64,000 nt of DNA from Sedimentitalea arenosa (GCF_016428585.1 NZ_JAELVR010000001.1:528670-592669); one strand, 5' to 3'; positions 51,985 to 61,422 are shown, counted from the first letter of the stretch. Numbers and translations: made by a program. Notes: a model not told the origin generated them from the sequence alone.

Positions 51985-54189
51985 TCAGCCTGTGGCGGTC
52001 GACAGGAACCCGCGCAGGGCGTCCGGCTCGATCGGCTTGTGGATCAGCGGCAGGCCGAGCCCGGCGCAGAGCTGGACGAGCTGGGCGCTGCGGTCGGCCG
52101 AGATCACGCAGGCGGGGATGTCGCCATGGATGGCGGCGAGGGCCGCGATGGCGTTCACACCCAGCTTGCCGTCGGCAAGCTGGTGGTCGGCGATGATCGC
52201 GTCGGGCACCACGTCGATATCGTCGATCAGACGTTCGGCCTCTTCCTGGTCGGTGCAGGGCAGCACGTCGACGCCCCATTGCTCCATCGTCAGGGTCAGG
52301 GCGTTGCGCAACTCGTCATCGTTCTCGATCAGCATGACGATCTTGTGGAGCAGCCGGTTCTGCGGACCGCGCCGGACGGTGTCGCGGCTCGGCGCGTTGC
52401 CGGAGTCGCGCGTGGCCAATGGGACTGTGACGGAGAACACCGTGCCGCGACCGACCTCGGACCGCAGGTGAAGCGGGTGTTTGAGAAGGGCACAGGCGCG
52501 TTCGACGATGGCGAGGCCGAGCCCCATGCCGTCGGCGGCGCTGGCGGTCGCGTTCAGGCGCTGGAATTCGCCGAAGATCTGCTCCTGTTCGGGCTCGGGG
52601 ATCCCAGGGCCGGTATCCCAGACCTCGATCCGCACCGCGGATTTCAGCCGGCGCGCCCCGACCAGCACCCGGCCATTGTCGGTATAGCGGATCGCATTGC
52701 TCAACAGGTTCTGGAGGATCCGCCGGAGATAGGTCGCGTCGCTGAGCACATCGACGCCGGTGCGCAGCACGCGCAGGTCGAGCCCCTTGGCGCGGGCGGT
52801 GGGGCCGAGCTCGTCCCGAAGCTGCGACAGCAGCAGGTCGACCGAGACGGTCGAGACATGCACGTTGGCGCGGCCTGAATCCAGCTTTGAGATGTCGAGC
52901 AACGCCGTCAGGATATTCTCGACGCTTTGCAGCGCGTTGGCCGCTTTCGAGATGATCTCGCGCGGCTGCTTGGCCAGCCCATCGCCTTCGAGAGAGGCGA
53001 CATAGAGCTTGGCGGCCGAGAGCGGCTGCAAAAGGTCGTGGCTCGCGGCGGCGACGAAACGCGACTTTGAGGCGTTGGCGCGCTCCGCCTCGGCCAATGC
53101 ATCCTCGAGATCGAGCGTGCGTTCCATGACCCGGCGTTCCAGCGTTTCGTTCGCCTCGGAGATCGCCCGGATCGCGGCCCGTTCGGCCGAGATGTCGGTG
53201 AAGCTGATGACGAAGCCGTTGTCGGGCATCTCCTGCATGAAAACGGCGAGGGTGCGCTTGGATAGATGCTCGATCTCGAAGGAGAGCGCACCGCTGCGGT
53301 CCATGCCGCTGGCCCAATCCTCGATGGTCTCGGCGGTCGTGTCGCCGACGAACTCGAACTCGTTGCGAAAGCGATCGAAGATCGTGTGAAAGCTGCTGCC
53401 GATGTTGAACCGTCCGACCGGGATCGACAGCAATTCGCCGACACGCTGGTTCCAACCGACCAGCCGGCCCATGCGGTCGAAGATGCAGACCCCTTGTTTC
53501 AGGTGTTCGAGCGTCGCGCGGATAAGCAGTGCCTGGTCGTCGAGGATGCGCTCGCGCTCCTGCCGTTCCAGCCGCATGATGTCGGTCACGTCAGTCTGCA
53601 GGATCACGGTTCCGCCGTCGGGCGTCCGATGCTCGCCGACCTGCACCCAGCGGTCCTGGATCATCCGGACATTGAAGATGACGCTGGCATCCTTGTGCCG
53701 TGCCAACCGTCGGTCGGCCCATTGCCGTGGCGTTTCGCGGTCGGGCAGGGAGAGGTGGCGGCTCTGGCTGACGAGGCTCACGTAGTCCTGGAAGGCCAGC
53801 CCCGGCACCAGACGGTCACGGATGTCGGGCATGTGCATGCCGAAGCGGCTGTTGCACATGATGAGGTGTTCGTCCGGGCTGAAGAGCGCGAAGCCCTCCT
53901 GAACCGTCTCGATCGCGTTGGCGAGGTTGGAGCGGGCGGCCTCGGTTTCGCGGTTGGCGGCGGCGAGTTGCGCGTTGCTCTCGTTCAGAAGGTCGAGCGC
54001 GCGTTCGAGATCGCGGGTGCGGGCGCGGACTTCCTCTTCCAGAACGGCGGCGCGCTGAAACTGCATGTAGGCGGCGCCCGCCGCGTCCGTGCTCTGCTCG
54101 ACTCGCCCCATCAGTGCCGATGCGATGATCCTGAGCTTCTCGTTCTGACGTTCCAGCGAATCGTCCGGATTGACGAGCGAATTGGGCAT
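51985..54189 (-). CDS. PAS hybrid histidine kinase (NahK/ErcS'-like)
   Basis: This 734-residue protein has no membrane helix. It has an N-terminal coiled coil (10-90), two PAS-7-type domains (about 91-205 and 225-335), a coiled linker, a kinase core with H384 in FVAAASHDLLQPL, ATP-binding N box LQNLLSNAIRYT (491-502) and G boxes DTGPGIP and GMGLGLAI, and a C-terminal receiver with D668 in AIIADHQL. This matches the Pseudomonas kinases encoded beside ethanol oxidation genes (NahK/ErcS'), which signal with a FIST protein. The FIST gene lies 4 bp upstream here. It probably feeds the LuxR regulator at 55407 through phosphotransfer. Confidence 0.9.
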   Translation of the reverse strand: MPNSLVNPDDSLERQNEKLRIIASALMGRVEQSTDAAGAAYMQFQRAAVLEEEVRARTRDLERALDLLNESNAQLAAANRETEAARSNLANAIETVQEGFALFSPDEHLIMCNSRFGMHMPDIRDRLVPGLAFQDYVSLVSQSRHLSLPDRETPRQWADRRLARHKDASVIFNVRMIQDRWVQVGEHRTPDGGTVILQTDVTDIMRLERQERERILDDQALLIRATLEHLKQGVCIFDRMGRLVGWNQRVGELLSIPVGRFNIGSSFHTIFDRFRNEFEFVGDTTAETIEDWASGMDRSGALSFEIEHLSKRTLAVFMQEMPDNGFVISFTDISAERAAIRAISEANETLERRVMERTLDLEDALAEAERANASKSRFVAAASHDLLQPLSAAKLYVASLEGDGLAKQPREIISKAANALQSVENILTALLDISKLDSGRANVHVSTVSVDLLLSQLRDELGPTARAKGLDLRVLRTGVDVLSDATYLRRILQNLLSNAIRYTDNGRVLVGARRLKSAVRIEVWDTGPGIPEPEQEQIFGEFQRLNATASAADGMGLGLAIVERACALLKHPLHLRSEVGRGTVFSVTVPLATRDSGNAPSRDTVRRGPQNRLLHKIVMLIENDDELRNALTLTMEQWGVDVLPCTDQEEAERLIDDIDVVPDAIIADHQLADGKLGVNAIAALAAIHGDIPACVISADRSAQLVQLCAGLGLPLIHKPIEPDALRGFLSTATG

Positions 54190-54193
54190 CGGG

Positions 54194-55363
54194 TCAGTCG
54201 TCCTCGGGCGGATAGATGGCGACGCCGGTCAAGGTCTGGTTCACGTGCATCGAGTTCAGCTGTTCGCCATAGGTCGAGAACCCGATGACCCGGTTGCGCG
54301 CCAGGATGCCGGACAACGCGCCGATCTTCTGCTTCTCCTGCGCTTCGAGCCGCCGCAGCACGCAGTCGCAGGCGATGATCGCGTCGGGTTCTCGGGTCTG
54401 GGACAGCTTGCCGATTTCGCGTTCCAGATGGGTTTCCATGTCTTCCGGTTCGGCCAGCGTCAGAACCAGGCCGATATCGATGGCTGAAAAGAAGTTGAGG
54501 TTGCCGTCCTCGTTCAACTGCTGGATGGCGCGCACATGGTGCTGCCCGTCGATCTTCACCACCACGGGGTGCGCGGCAAAGGTGAAGGTGGTGAGCTGTT
54601 CTGGGTCCTTGCCAAGAAGCCGTGCGTATTCGCGCGCCGCCGGCTCGGCGTTGATCTCATAGACCACACGGCGAACGGGATCGGCATCGGTGACCACCAT
54701 GCGCTGGTCGGTGGGGACCAGATGATCGGTCTTGAACACCTTGATCGGGCAGCGGGTGCGCACCTGGGTCAGAACCGCCGCGTGGGTGTGCGCCTTGCCC
54801 TCGTAGAGCACGTAGGTCGCGCCGAATTCTGTGCCGTCGCCGGCGGATCCACCGAAGAGAGGCACGGGCCCCAGACCCACGGACAGATCCGAGATGAAGC
54901 TGTCCTCCTTCACGGACATGCCGTCGATCATCAGGAAGGTGAATTCATGGGCCCAATCGGGTTTTTCGGACGCCATCGCGTTGCGGTTGCGGATCATCTC
55001 GTCGATCAGATCCTGCGCCGCGTAGTCGTCGAGGTTCTCGACCACGACGGTGCGAGTGACGAAATGGCTGCGGGGCAGTCCGATCGCGAGGATTTCGCCC
55101 TCGACATAGCCCTGGCTCGAGATTTCGCCGGCGGTGGTGCAACCGATCACCGTTGCGGGCGCGAAGAGTTCGGTCGCGCGCTGCGCGATCGCGGCGGCAT
55201 CGGCCAGAGGTGTTACGAAAAGAAGCACCGCGTCGAGATCGTCGGGCCCAAGCGCCGCGACGAGGTCGCCGACGGGATCGGGAGCGTCATGAACCGCGAA
55301 GGCTGAGCGAACGATGCCGCTCAACCGCGACAAAGGTCCGGACAGACCATTGGCCTGGTCCAT
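54194..55363 (-). CDS. FIST-domain sensor protein (NosP-like)
   Basis: This 389-residue cytoplasmic protein has FIST_N (about 40-230; ATVIGCTTAGEISSQGYVEG, VPLFGGSAGDGTEFG) and FIST_C (about 235-375; GFSTYGEQLNSMHVNQTLTG). In Pseudomonas and other bacteria the FIST protein NosP binds heme and nitric oxide and inhibits the adjacent hybrid kinase. The same gene order here suggests a similar input, though heme binding cannot be read from sequence. GGGAGGAG precedes; the ATG at 55363 has better spacing than a GTG at 55366. It lies 4 bp before the kinase gene and 43 bp after the regulator gene. Confidence 0.9.
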   Translation of the reverse strand: MDQANGLSGPLSRLSGIVRSAFAVHDAPDPVGDLVAALGPDDLDAVLLFVTPLADAAAIAQRATELFAPATVIGCTTAGEISSQGYVEGEILAIGLPRSHFVTRTVVVENLDDYAAQDLIDEMIRNRNAMASEKPDWAHEFTFLMIDGMSVKEDSFISDLSVGLGPVPLFGGSAGDGTEFGATYVLYEGKAHTHAAVLTQVRTRCPIKVFKTDHLVPTDQRMVVTDADPVRRVVYEINAEPAAREYARLLGKDPEQLTTFTFAAHPVVVKIDGQHHVRAIQQLNEDGNLNFFSAIDIGLVLTLAEPEDMETHLEREIGKLSQTREPDAIIACDCVLRRLEAQEKQKIGALSGILARNRVIGFSTYGEQLNSMHVNQTLTGVAIYPPEDD

Positions 55364-55406
55364 CACAAGTCTCCTCCCGAATTACCCCCTGGCCAGTCTA
55401 GGCGGC

Positions 55407-56096
55407 TCAGGCGCGGTCTGACAAGACGGTTCCGAAGCTGGTTTCCTTGGCGATCAGAACCGCCTGGGTACGGCTCTGCACGCCGAGCTTGCGCATGATG
55501 GCGGTGACATGCGCCTTGACCGTGGTTTCCGCGATCGACAGGTCGTAGGCGATCTGCTTGTTCAGCTTGCCTTCGCAGATCAGTTGCAGGATGCGCGCCT
55601 GCTGGTTGGTGAGCGAGGCAAGGCGGCTGACCGCGTCATCACCCTTGGCGCTGTCGCCATCGTCCAGCAAGACGTAGCCCGCCGGCACGAAGGTCTGACC
55701 GGCTCGCAGCGTGTCAAAGGCCGTGCGGAACACTTCGCGCTGGCTGTGCTTGGGCACGAAGCCCGCGGCGCCGGCGTGAATGACCGAGCTGATGACCCGG
55801 TTGTCGGCCATGGACGAGACGATGACGATGGGCGCGTCCACAGCGTTGTGCAGCCGGATCAGCCCGTCCAGCCCGTTCACGTCGGGCAGGTTCAGGTCGA
55901 GGACGATGACATCGGGCGGGTCGTTGTCCCGCACCCAGTCGAGCCCCTCTTGCAGCGTGGCCGCGGTGCTGACGTCCCGGATGCCTGCCACCGCCTGCAG
56001 CGTCATCGACAGCGCGTCACAGAACAGCGGGTGATCGTCGACGATCAGCGCCGTTTGAAACGTGACGGGAGCGGTGGAGCGATGTGACGTGAGCAT
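55407..56096 (-). CDS. LuxR/NarL-family response regulator (ErbR/AgmR-like)
   Basis: This 229-residue regulator has a receiver domain (residues 15-130; DD at 20-21, phospho-acceptor D67 in VIVLDLNLP, lysine in FVPKHS) and a LuxR helix-turn-helix (about 160-220; LTNQQARILQLICEGKLNKQ, AETTVKAHVTAIMRKLGV). It resembles AgmR/ErbR/ExaE-type activators of PQQ alcohol dehydrogenase genes. The ATG at 56096 is preferred to an upstream TTG at 56123. It is convergent with nothing and lies between the PQQ enzyme gene and the FIST gene on the same strand. A CGACCTTTCG site lies 67 bp upstream. Confidence 0.9.
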   Translation of the reverse strand: MLTSHRSTAPVTFQTALIVDDHPLFCDALSMTLQAVAGIRDVSTAATLQEGLDWVRDNDPPDVIVLDLNLPDVNGLDGLIRLHNAVDAPIVIVSSMADNRVISSVIHAGAAGFVPKHSQREVFRTAFDTLRAGQTFVPAGYVLLDDGDSAKGDDAVSRLASLTNQQARILQLICEGKLNKQIAYDLSIAETTVKAHVTAIMRKLGVQSRTQAVLIAKETSFGTVLSDRA

Positions 56097-56123
56097 GTGC
56101 GGAATACCGTTGGATGTCGTCAA

Positions 56124-56168
56124 AGACTAGCAAGCCCTTGTGCGCGTGGCACTTGGCGAAAGGTCGTA
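56124..56168 (-). promoter_or_regulatory. candidate regulator-site promoter of the response regulator gene
   Basis: On the minus strand TACGAC (56168-56163, continuing CTTTCG) is followed after exactly 33 nt by TAGTCT (56129-56124), a -10-like hexamer 27 nt before the ATG. The same arrangement is seen at three other promoters in the cluster (58064-58108, 61477-61521, 63232-63276). Confidence 0.55.
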
Positions 56169-56227
56169 GAAACGAATAACGCGCACCCCGGGGGATGCGC
56201 GTCGTCGTAGGGCTCGCAATCGCTGGA

Positions 56228-57991
56228 TCAGTTCGCCGCGAGTTGCTTGGGCAGTTTGAAGGTCCAGAGCATGCCACCCTGGTTCAGGTAGTTGACCTTC
56301 TTGGCCACTTCGCCACCCCAGAGCGGAACCGCGCCGCCCCAGCCGGAGATGACCGAGACATACTGCTCGCCGTCCTGTTCCCAGGTGATCGGCTGGCCAA
56401 CGATGCCCGAGCCGGTCTGGAACGACCACAGCTCTTCGCCGGTCTCGTCGTCAAACGCGATGAAGCGGCCTTCCGGCGTGCCGGTGAATACCAGTCCACC
56501 CGCGGTCGTCATGACGCCGGCCCAGAGTGGGGCTTCGTTCTTGTATTCCCACTTCACCTCGCCGGTGTCGGGGTCCATCGCCTTCAGGCTGCCGATATGG
56601 TCTTCGTACATCGGCTTGATGGTGAAGCCGGAGCCGAGATAGGCCGCCCCTTTCTTGTAGGTGATCGGCTCATTCCAGATATCCATGCCCCATTCGTTGG
56701 AGGGCACGTAGAAGTTGCCGGTCTTCTGGCTGAAGGCCATCGGCATCCAGTTCTTGCCGCCGAGGAAGCCGGGGGCCGAGAACACGACTTCGCCCTTCTT
56801 GCCGTCGGCTGCCTCTGCCGGATCGCCCGGGCGGTTCTCCTCGACGAAGATCGGGCGTCCGGTCTCGTCGATGCCGCTGGCCCAGGTGATGTCCTTGACG
56901 AAGGGCGCGGCGCGCACGAAGGCGCCGTCCTCGCGGTTCAGGACATAGAAGAAGCCGTTGCGGTCCGCCGTGGCCCAGCGTTTCTCACCGGCGCGATTCT
57001 CATAGGCAACGACTTCGTTGACGCCGTCATAGTCCCAGCCCTCGCGCGGGGTGGTCTGGAAGTGCCATTTGATCTCGCCGGTCTTGGGGTCGATGCCGAG
57101 GCGGCTGGCGGCATAGAGGTTGTCGCCCGCATTGCCTTCGGTCGGGGTGCCGGCGTTGCGCAGGTGGCTGTTCCAGGGCGCCGGGTTGCCGGTGCCGAAG
57201 ACCAGCGTGTCGGTGTCCGCGTCATAGGAGCCGCCGAGCCAGGTCGCGCCGCCGCCGGTCTTCCACATGTCGCCCGGCCAGGTCGCGTTCAGCGTGCCGG
57301 TCATGGTGCTTTCTTCGCCGTTCAGCGTGCCCATGTGGCCCTCGATCACCGGGCGGGTCCAGACCAGGTCGCCGGTTTCCGCATCGCGCGCCTGCACCTC
57401 GCCGACGATGCCGAATTCACCGCCCGAGTTGCCGGTGATGATCAGCCCGTCCACGATCAGCGGAGCGGCTGTGTAGGAGTACCCCGCCTTGTAGTCGGCG
57501 ATCTTGTCGCGCCAGACCACGTCCCCGGTCTTGAGGTCCAGCGCGACGATGCGCGCGTCCAGCGTGCCGAAATAGATCTTGTCGCCGTAGATCGCCGCGC
57601 CCCGGTTCACCACGTCGCAGCAGGGCAGGATGCCTTCGGGCAGGCGGGCGTCGTATTGCCAGACCTCCATGCCGGTTTTCAGGTCGATCGCGTACAAGCG
57701 GCTGTAGGAGCCGGTGATGTACATCATTCCGTCATACACCAGCGGCTGGGTTTCCTGACCGCGCTGCTTTTCGCCGCCCAGGCTGAAGGCCCAGGCCGGC
57801 ACGAGGTTCTGCACGTTGTCCTTGTTCAGGATTTCCAGCGGGCTGTAACGCTGCAGATGACGCCCCATGCCATTGGTCACCACCTGCGTGGTGATGTTCT
57901 GGTCGTTGTTCAGATCGTCTTCGGTGACTTCGGCATGGGCGACGCTTGTCGCCATGATGCCTGCTGTCACGGCCATGATAAACCGGTTCAT
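56228..57991 (-). CDS. PQQ-dependent alcohol dehydrogenase, lanthanide type
   Basis: This 587-residue periplasmic quinoprotein has a signal peptide (1-20) and an eight-bladed propeller with PQQ residues C124-C125 (adjacent disulfide in [13 protein letters not shown]) and E192, N269. The catalytic aspartate D320 lies in WDYDGVN, and D322 is the extra aspartate that marks lanthanide-binding enzymes (XoxF, PedH, ExaF); calcium enzymes have Ala, Ser or Thr there. Overall similarity and the neighbouring genes favour an ethanol/alcohol dehydrogenase (ExaF/PedH group) over XoxF methanol dehydrogenase. It donates electrons to a c-type cytochrome, probably that at 58154. It is flanked by its likely regulator. 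Confidence 0.92.
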   Translation of the reverse strand: MNRFIMAVTAGIMATSVAHAEVTEDDLNNDQNITTQVVTNGMGRHLQRYSPLEILNKDNVQNLVPAWAFSLGGEKQRGQETQPLVYDGMMYITGSYSRLYAIDLKTGMEVWQYDARLPEGILPCCDVVNRGAAIYGDKIYFGTLDARIVALDLKTGDVVWRDKIADYKAGYSYTAAPLIVDGLIITGNSGGEFGIVGEVQARDAETGDLVWTRPVIEGHMGTLNGEESTMTGTLNATWPGDMWKTGGGATWLGGSYDADTDTLVFGTGNPAPWNSHLRNAGTPTEGNAGDNLYAASRLGIDPKTGEIKWHFQTTPREGWDYDGVNEVVAYENRAGEKRWATADRNGFFYVLNREDGAFVRAAPFVKDITWASGIDETGRPIFVEENRPGDPAEAADGKKGEVVFSAPGFLGGKNWMPMAFSQKTGNFYVPSNEWGMDIWNEPITYKKGAAYLGSGFTIKPMYEDHIGSLKAMDPDTGEVKWEYKNEAPLWAGVMTTAGGLVFTGTPEGRFIAFDDETGEELWSFQTGSGIVGQPITWEQDGEQYVSVISGWGGAVPLWGGEVAKKVNYLNQGGMLWTFKLPKQLAAN

Positions 57992-58063
57992 CGGTTTCCT
58001 CCCTTGGGTGTCCAAATCCTCCAGCCCGACCACCCGCAAAGGACAGGGTGCGCGGCTGCCGGT

Positions 58064-58108
58064 ATTATCAAAGGCATCGGCCTCATGCGAAATTGCACAA
58101 AGGTCGTA
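58064..58108 (-). promoter_or_regulatory. candidate promoter of the PQQ alcohol dehydrogenase gene
   Basis: TACGAC (58108-58103 on the minus strand, followed by CTTTGTG) is separated by exactly 33 nt from GATAAT (58069-58064), a good -10. The leader to the ATG at 57991 is about 70 nt. No -35 consensus is present, which fits an activator-dependent promoter. Confidence 0.6.
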
Positions 58109-58153
58109 GGGGCCGCACGGCCGATGCCGCCGATGCGCGCGGTCCGCGTCTCG

Positions 58154-58567
58154 TCACTCCGAAATGGCGGCTCCGTCGCGTGTGGTGATGCTGTCGAGAT
58201 AGGCCAGGATGAAATCCTGCACGGTGCGATCCTCGATGCCGACATGGCGCATCTTGGTGCCGGGCATGAAGCCGTCATTGTCCTCCATCCAGGCGCGCAG
58301 TGCCGCAGGAGTCCAGACGATACCCGAGGCTTCCAGCGCGATCGAATATTCGTAGTCCGGATAGCTGCCGGCGGCGCGTCCGATAACGTTTTCGAGCGGC
58401 GGGCCATAGCTTTCGTGGTCGGCATCGGTGGCGTGGCACCGACGGCACTCGGCCGCGAAAAGCTGGGCGCCCGCATCCACCTTGATCTTTTCGAACGCGG
58501 TTTCTGCGATCGCAGGCTGGGTGGCGCAACCGATGGCAAGGCACAGGGCCGGGATGATGTGTTTCAT
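58154..58567 (-). CDS. periplasmic cytochrome c, probable electron acceptor of the PQQ enzyme
   Basis: This 137-residue protein has a signal peptide (1-21) and a class I cytochrome c domain with heme motif CRRCH (41-45). A methionine candidate lies in MPGTKMRH (about 109-116). PPLENVIGRAAGSYPDYEYS is typical of small soluble c-type cytochromes. Its place 160 bp upstream of the PQQ alcohol dehydrogenase gene, same strand, parallels exaB or xoxG. GGAGGACATC precedes the ATG at 58567. A CGACTAAAG site resembling the cluster motif lies at 58661-58676. Confidence 0.9.
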   Translation of the reverse strand: MKHIIPALCLAIGCATQPAIAETAFEKIKVDAGAQLFAAECRRCHATDADHESYGPPLENVIGRAAGSYPDYEYSIALEASGIVWTPAALRAWMEDNDGFMPGTKMRHVGIEDRTVQDFILAYLDSITTRDGAAISE

Positions 58568-58695
58568 GATGTCCTCCGGGTATTTCGATAGGGGGCAGAT
58601 TACCGACGCCACGATGGCGCCGTTTGACAGGGATCAAGAAATCCGCCTGTCTCTCCTGTGCTTTAGTCGTAGAATGCCGCTTTGCATGCCGGTTG

Positions 58696-59232
58696 TCAGA
58701 AGTTGGGGCCGTATTTCCACGAGTCGGCGTCGGGCGTGACCTCTTCGGGATCATAGTCCGCCGCCTGAAGTCTGCGCGCCACCTGCAACCCGCCTTGCGC
58801 CGCCGCATCGACAAGGGCGCGCCCACGCGCGGTATCCTGCGCAACGCCATGTCCCCGGATCAGGTCGAGCCCGAAGTTGAACTGTCCGACAGGATCGCCC
58901 GCATCGGCGGCGCGCCGGTCCCAATCGGCGGCGGCATCGGGGTTGTACTCGGCCCCGAGCCCGTTGTTGTCGAGTTGACCCATCCAAGTCATCGCGGCGG
59001 TGTATCCTGCGTCGGCACACGCTTCGAATACCGCGCGTGCATCGGAATGATCGCCCTTCTTGGTCATGTAGTAGCCGGAGGCGCAGGTCATCATGTCGAC
59101 CTTCCCGTTCGCGGCATTGTCGAGCACCCGCGCGATACCCAGTTCGGGCGGGTTCAGAGTGCCGTCCGCGTCCTCGGCGAGAACGGGCAGGGCGGGCAAC
59201 AGAAGGCAGGTCAGGCAGGCAGTTCTCAGCAT
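58696..59232 (-). CDS. periplasmic Sel1-repeat protein
   Basis: This 178-residue protein has a signal peptide (1-19, LPVLAE) and three Sel1-like helical repeats (ARAVFEACADAGYTAAMTWM, AADWDRRAADAGDPVGQFNF, GRALVDAAAQGGLQVARRLQ). Such repeats mediate protein contacts. It may be a scaffold for alcohol oxidation components, because it sits between the cytochrome gene and the beta-propeller gene in the same direction. Two cysteines (MTCASG, FEACAD) may form a disulfide. Confidence 0.85.
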   Translation of the reverse strand: MLRTACLTCLLLPALPVLAEDADGTLNPPELGIARVLDNAANGKVDMMTCASGYYMTKKGDHSDARAVFEACADAGYTAAMTWMGQLDNNGLGAEYNPDAAADWDRRAADAGDPVGQFNFGLDLIRGHGVAQDTARGRALVDAAAQGGLQVARRLQAADYDPEEVTPDADSWKYGPNF

Positions 59233-59302
59233 CGTGATACTACTCCTCTACGCGGCTCCTACCACGATCGGCGCCTCATTGCACCTGTCGCGGCGGGCGG
59301 GG

Positions 59303-60259
59303 TCAGGGGCGCGTCGCGGCGCCCCAGGGAAATCGGCCGACCTTGATCGTCTTGATCGCCTCGCGGCTGGCGACGTCGATCACCGTCACGTCGCCCGACA
59401 CGCCGTTGGTGGTGAACAGCATCGACTTGTCGGGTGAGAACGCCATGTGCCAGACCCGGCGACCGACGAGGATGTAGTCCTCGACCTCGAAGGTTTCGGC
59501 GTTGACCACGGCGACGTGGTTGGACGGGCCGAGCGCCACGAAGACCGTCTTTTCGTCGGCCGTGAACTCGAACCCCACCGGCTGCACCCGGTCGGGATGC
59601 ACGCCCTTTACCGCGAATTCGATCCGGGCTTTCTGCGCCTGGGTCTCGGTGTCGAAGACGGCGAGGGTGCCGCCAATCTCCGAACTGACCCAGAGTTCGC
59701 GACCTTCGGCTGCGAATTCCGCGTGCCGGGGCCTCGAGTCCACCAGGGTGTTGGCAAAGATCTGGCGTGTCTCGGTATCGATCCAATGCGCCATGTTGGT
59801 GGTTTCCGAGGTGGTGATCGCGACCTTGCCGTCCGGACTGACTGCCATGCCCTCGGGTTCGATTCCGACATTGATCTGGGCCAGCACGGTGCGCGTCTCG
59901 ACGTCGACCACCGTGGTCACGGCGTCATCCTCGTTGGCAATGTAAAGATGGCGGTCATTGGGGTGCAGCGCAAACTGCTCGGGGTCCTCGCCCGAGGGCA
60001 GGTCGTGCAGGATCTCGCCGCTGACGGGATCCATCACCTGGACCGTGTCGCTGTCGGAAGCGCAGATGTATACCCGTGAATAGTCCTTGGAAAAGATGAT
60101 GCCGCGCGGGCGCTCACCTGTCGGAAGCGTGCGGGTGACTTCCAGCGTGTCGACATCGATCACGCTGATCGTGTCGTCCTTTTCGTTCGTCACCCAGATC
60201 TCGCCGGCCCAGGCCGGCAAAGCGATGGTGAGGGCAAGGGGAAGAGCGGCCAGTTTCAT
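59303..60259 (-). CDS. YVTN beta-propeller protein of PQQ catabolism clusters
   Basis: This 318-residue periplasmic protein has a signal peptide (1-18) and seven YVTN-type blades (IWVTNEKDDTISVIDVDTLE, VYICASDSDTVQVMDPVSGE, LYIANEDDAVTTVVDVETRT). It corresponds to the PQQ-dependent catabolism-associated beta-propeller family (TIGR03866) found with PQQ alcohol dehydrogenases; role unknown. Its ATG overlaps the stop of the gene upstream (60256), so they are coupled. Confidence 0.92.
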   Translation of the reverse strand: MKLAALPLALTIALPAWAGEIWVTNEKDDTISVIDVDTLEVTRTLPTGERPRGIIFSKDYSRVYICASDSDTVQVMDPVSGEILHDLPSGEDPEQFALHPNDRHLYIANEDDAVTTVVDVETRTVLAQINVGIEPEGMAVSPDGKVAITTSETTNMAHWIDTETRQIFANTLVDSRPRHAEFAAEGRELWVSSEIGGTLAVFDTETQAQKARIEFAVKGVHPDRVQPVGFEFTADEKTVFVALGPSNHVAVVNAETFEVEDYILVGRRVWHMAFSPDKSMLFTTNGVSGDVTVIDVASREAIKTIKVGRFPWGAATRP

Positions 60260-61422
60260 TGAAATACCTCGCAGTTGCTTTCGGGCGCGTCGAGCCCGAG
60301 CGTGTCCATTTCGTTGCGCTCATGCAGGAAGCCCTCGAGTGGGGCTTGCGCCACCAGGGCCCGTTCGCTGACCAGCGGGATCGGCTGGCGCAACTGCCCG
60401 TTCCATGTGCGGTATGACATCGGGCGCCCCTTGAAGCCGGCCAGCTCGAACTGATCCGACAGGATGAACGCCCGCAGGGTCGCGGCGTCGCCGGCATTGG
60501 TGCGCGTTACCGCCTCGCCAAGCGTGCGCATCGCGGCCCATGCTGCATAGTCGCGAGAGGTCATGTCGCGCCCGGCCAGGTCCATGAACCGTGACTGCAA
60601 CTGGGCCGCGCCCCATTGTTCGACCACCCGGTCCCAGGCCACGGGCCGCAACCCTTCCGAGCCAGCGATTGGACGTGGCACCCATGTGTTGTAGGCGACA
60701 TAGCGGCCGAAATCGTGCAACTCGTCCGCCACCAGCAGCAGCGCGTAGTCGCCGAACTCCTGCGTGAAGAGAGGAACCTCCTGTGCCGCGTTGCGGCGCA
60801 TGTCGGCATCGAATGCCCAGGTTTTTTCCGCGACCGTTCCGATCCCGAACTTGACGGCGCTATTCTTGAGCGCCGCCGCAAAGGCCAGGTCTTCCTCGTG
60901 GGGCCCGGATATCATCGCCAGCTTGTCCCACCGCTTGAAGACGGCAAACTGCATCAATGCATCGGCGCGCATCGCGTCGGATGGAATCGTATGCAGCAGG
61001 TTCGCCCGGCACCCCTCGTCGCGCAGCGCCACATCTCTGGACGCGGCGTTGAACAGAATGGCGCCGGCAGCCTCGGGCAGGTCGGCGATACGTTGCATGT
61101 CGATCGTCGCCGCATCGAGGATCAGGTAGGGCGACTCCGCCAGTGCTGCGCGCGCCGCTGCGATCACGTCGCCGTCCTCGGGCACTTCCACGACTTCAAG
61201 GTCGTAGACGTGGTTGAGAAACTGCCCCGTGGTCGCGTTGTCTGCGCGGCCGAGTTCGGCGCCCCCCACGCCCTCGTCCTCCGGAACCGGGTCGAGGTTC
61301 GACAGAACCGGCGGACGTGGTTGCATATGCTTGAGATAGGTGACGTTTACGGACACGTCGGCCCATGTGGCCGTAGCGGTCAGACACATGGCACCCAGCC
61401 CGGCGAACAGCGCTTTGATCAT
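60256..61422 (-). CDS. branched-chain amino acid-type binding protein of PQQ catabolism clusters
   Basis: This 388-residue periplasmic binding protein has a signal peptide (1-22) and a two-lobed type I fold (VSVNVTYLKHMQPRPPVLSN, AELGRADNATTGQFLNHVYD, LLLVADELHDFGRYVAYNTW). It matches the substrate-binding family tied to PQQ-dependent alcohol dehydrogenase systems (TIGR03863). No ABC permease is near, so it may sense or shuttle a ligand or cofactor, or feed an unlinked transporter. GGGAGGAGAG precedes the ATG at 61422. It is divergent from the cytochrome gene at 61593. Confidence 0.9.
   Translation of the reverse strand: MIKALFAGLGAMCLTATATWADVSVNVTYLKHMQPRPPVLSNLDPVPEDEGVGGAELGRADNATTGQFLNHVYDLEVVEVPEDGDVIAAARAALAESPYLILDAATIDMQRIADLPEAAGAILFNAASRDVALRDEGCRANLLHTIPSDAMRADALMQFAVFKRWDKLAMISGPHEEDLAFAAALKNSAVKFGIGTVAEKTWAFDADMRRNAAQEVPLFTQEFGDYALLLVADELHDFGRYVAYNTWVPRPIAGSEGLRPVAWDRVVEQWGAAQLQSRFMDLAGRDMTSRDYAAWAAMRTLGEAVTRTNAGDAATLRAFILSDQFELAGFKGRPMSYRTWNGQLRQPIPLVSERALVAQAPLEGFLHERNEMDTLGLDAPESNCEVFQ

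Noticed and set aside
56228..57991. Identification as XoxF methanol dehydrogenase
   Set aside because: The D-x-D lanthanide motif is shared, but the neighbours (PedF-like c550, TIGR03863/03866-type genes, ErbR/NosP/NahK-like regulators) fit the ethanol/alcohol group better. Methanol activity cannot be excluded.
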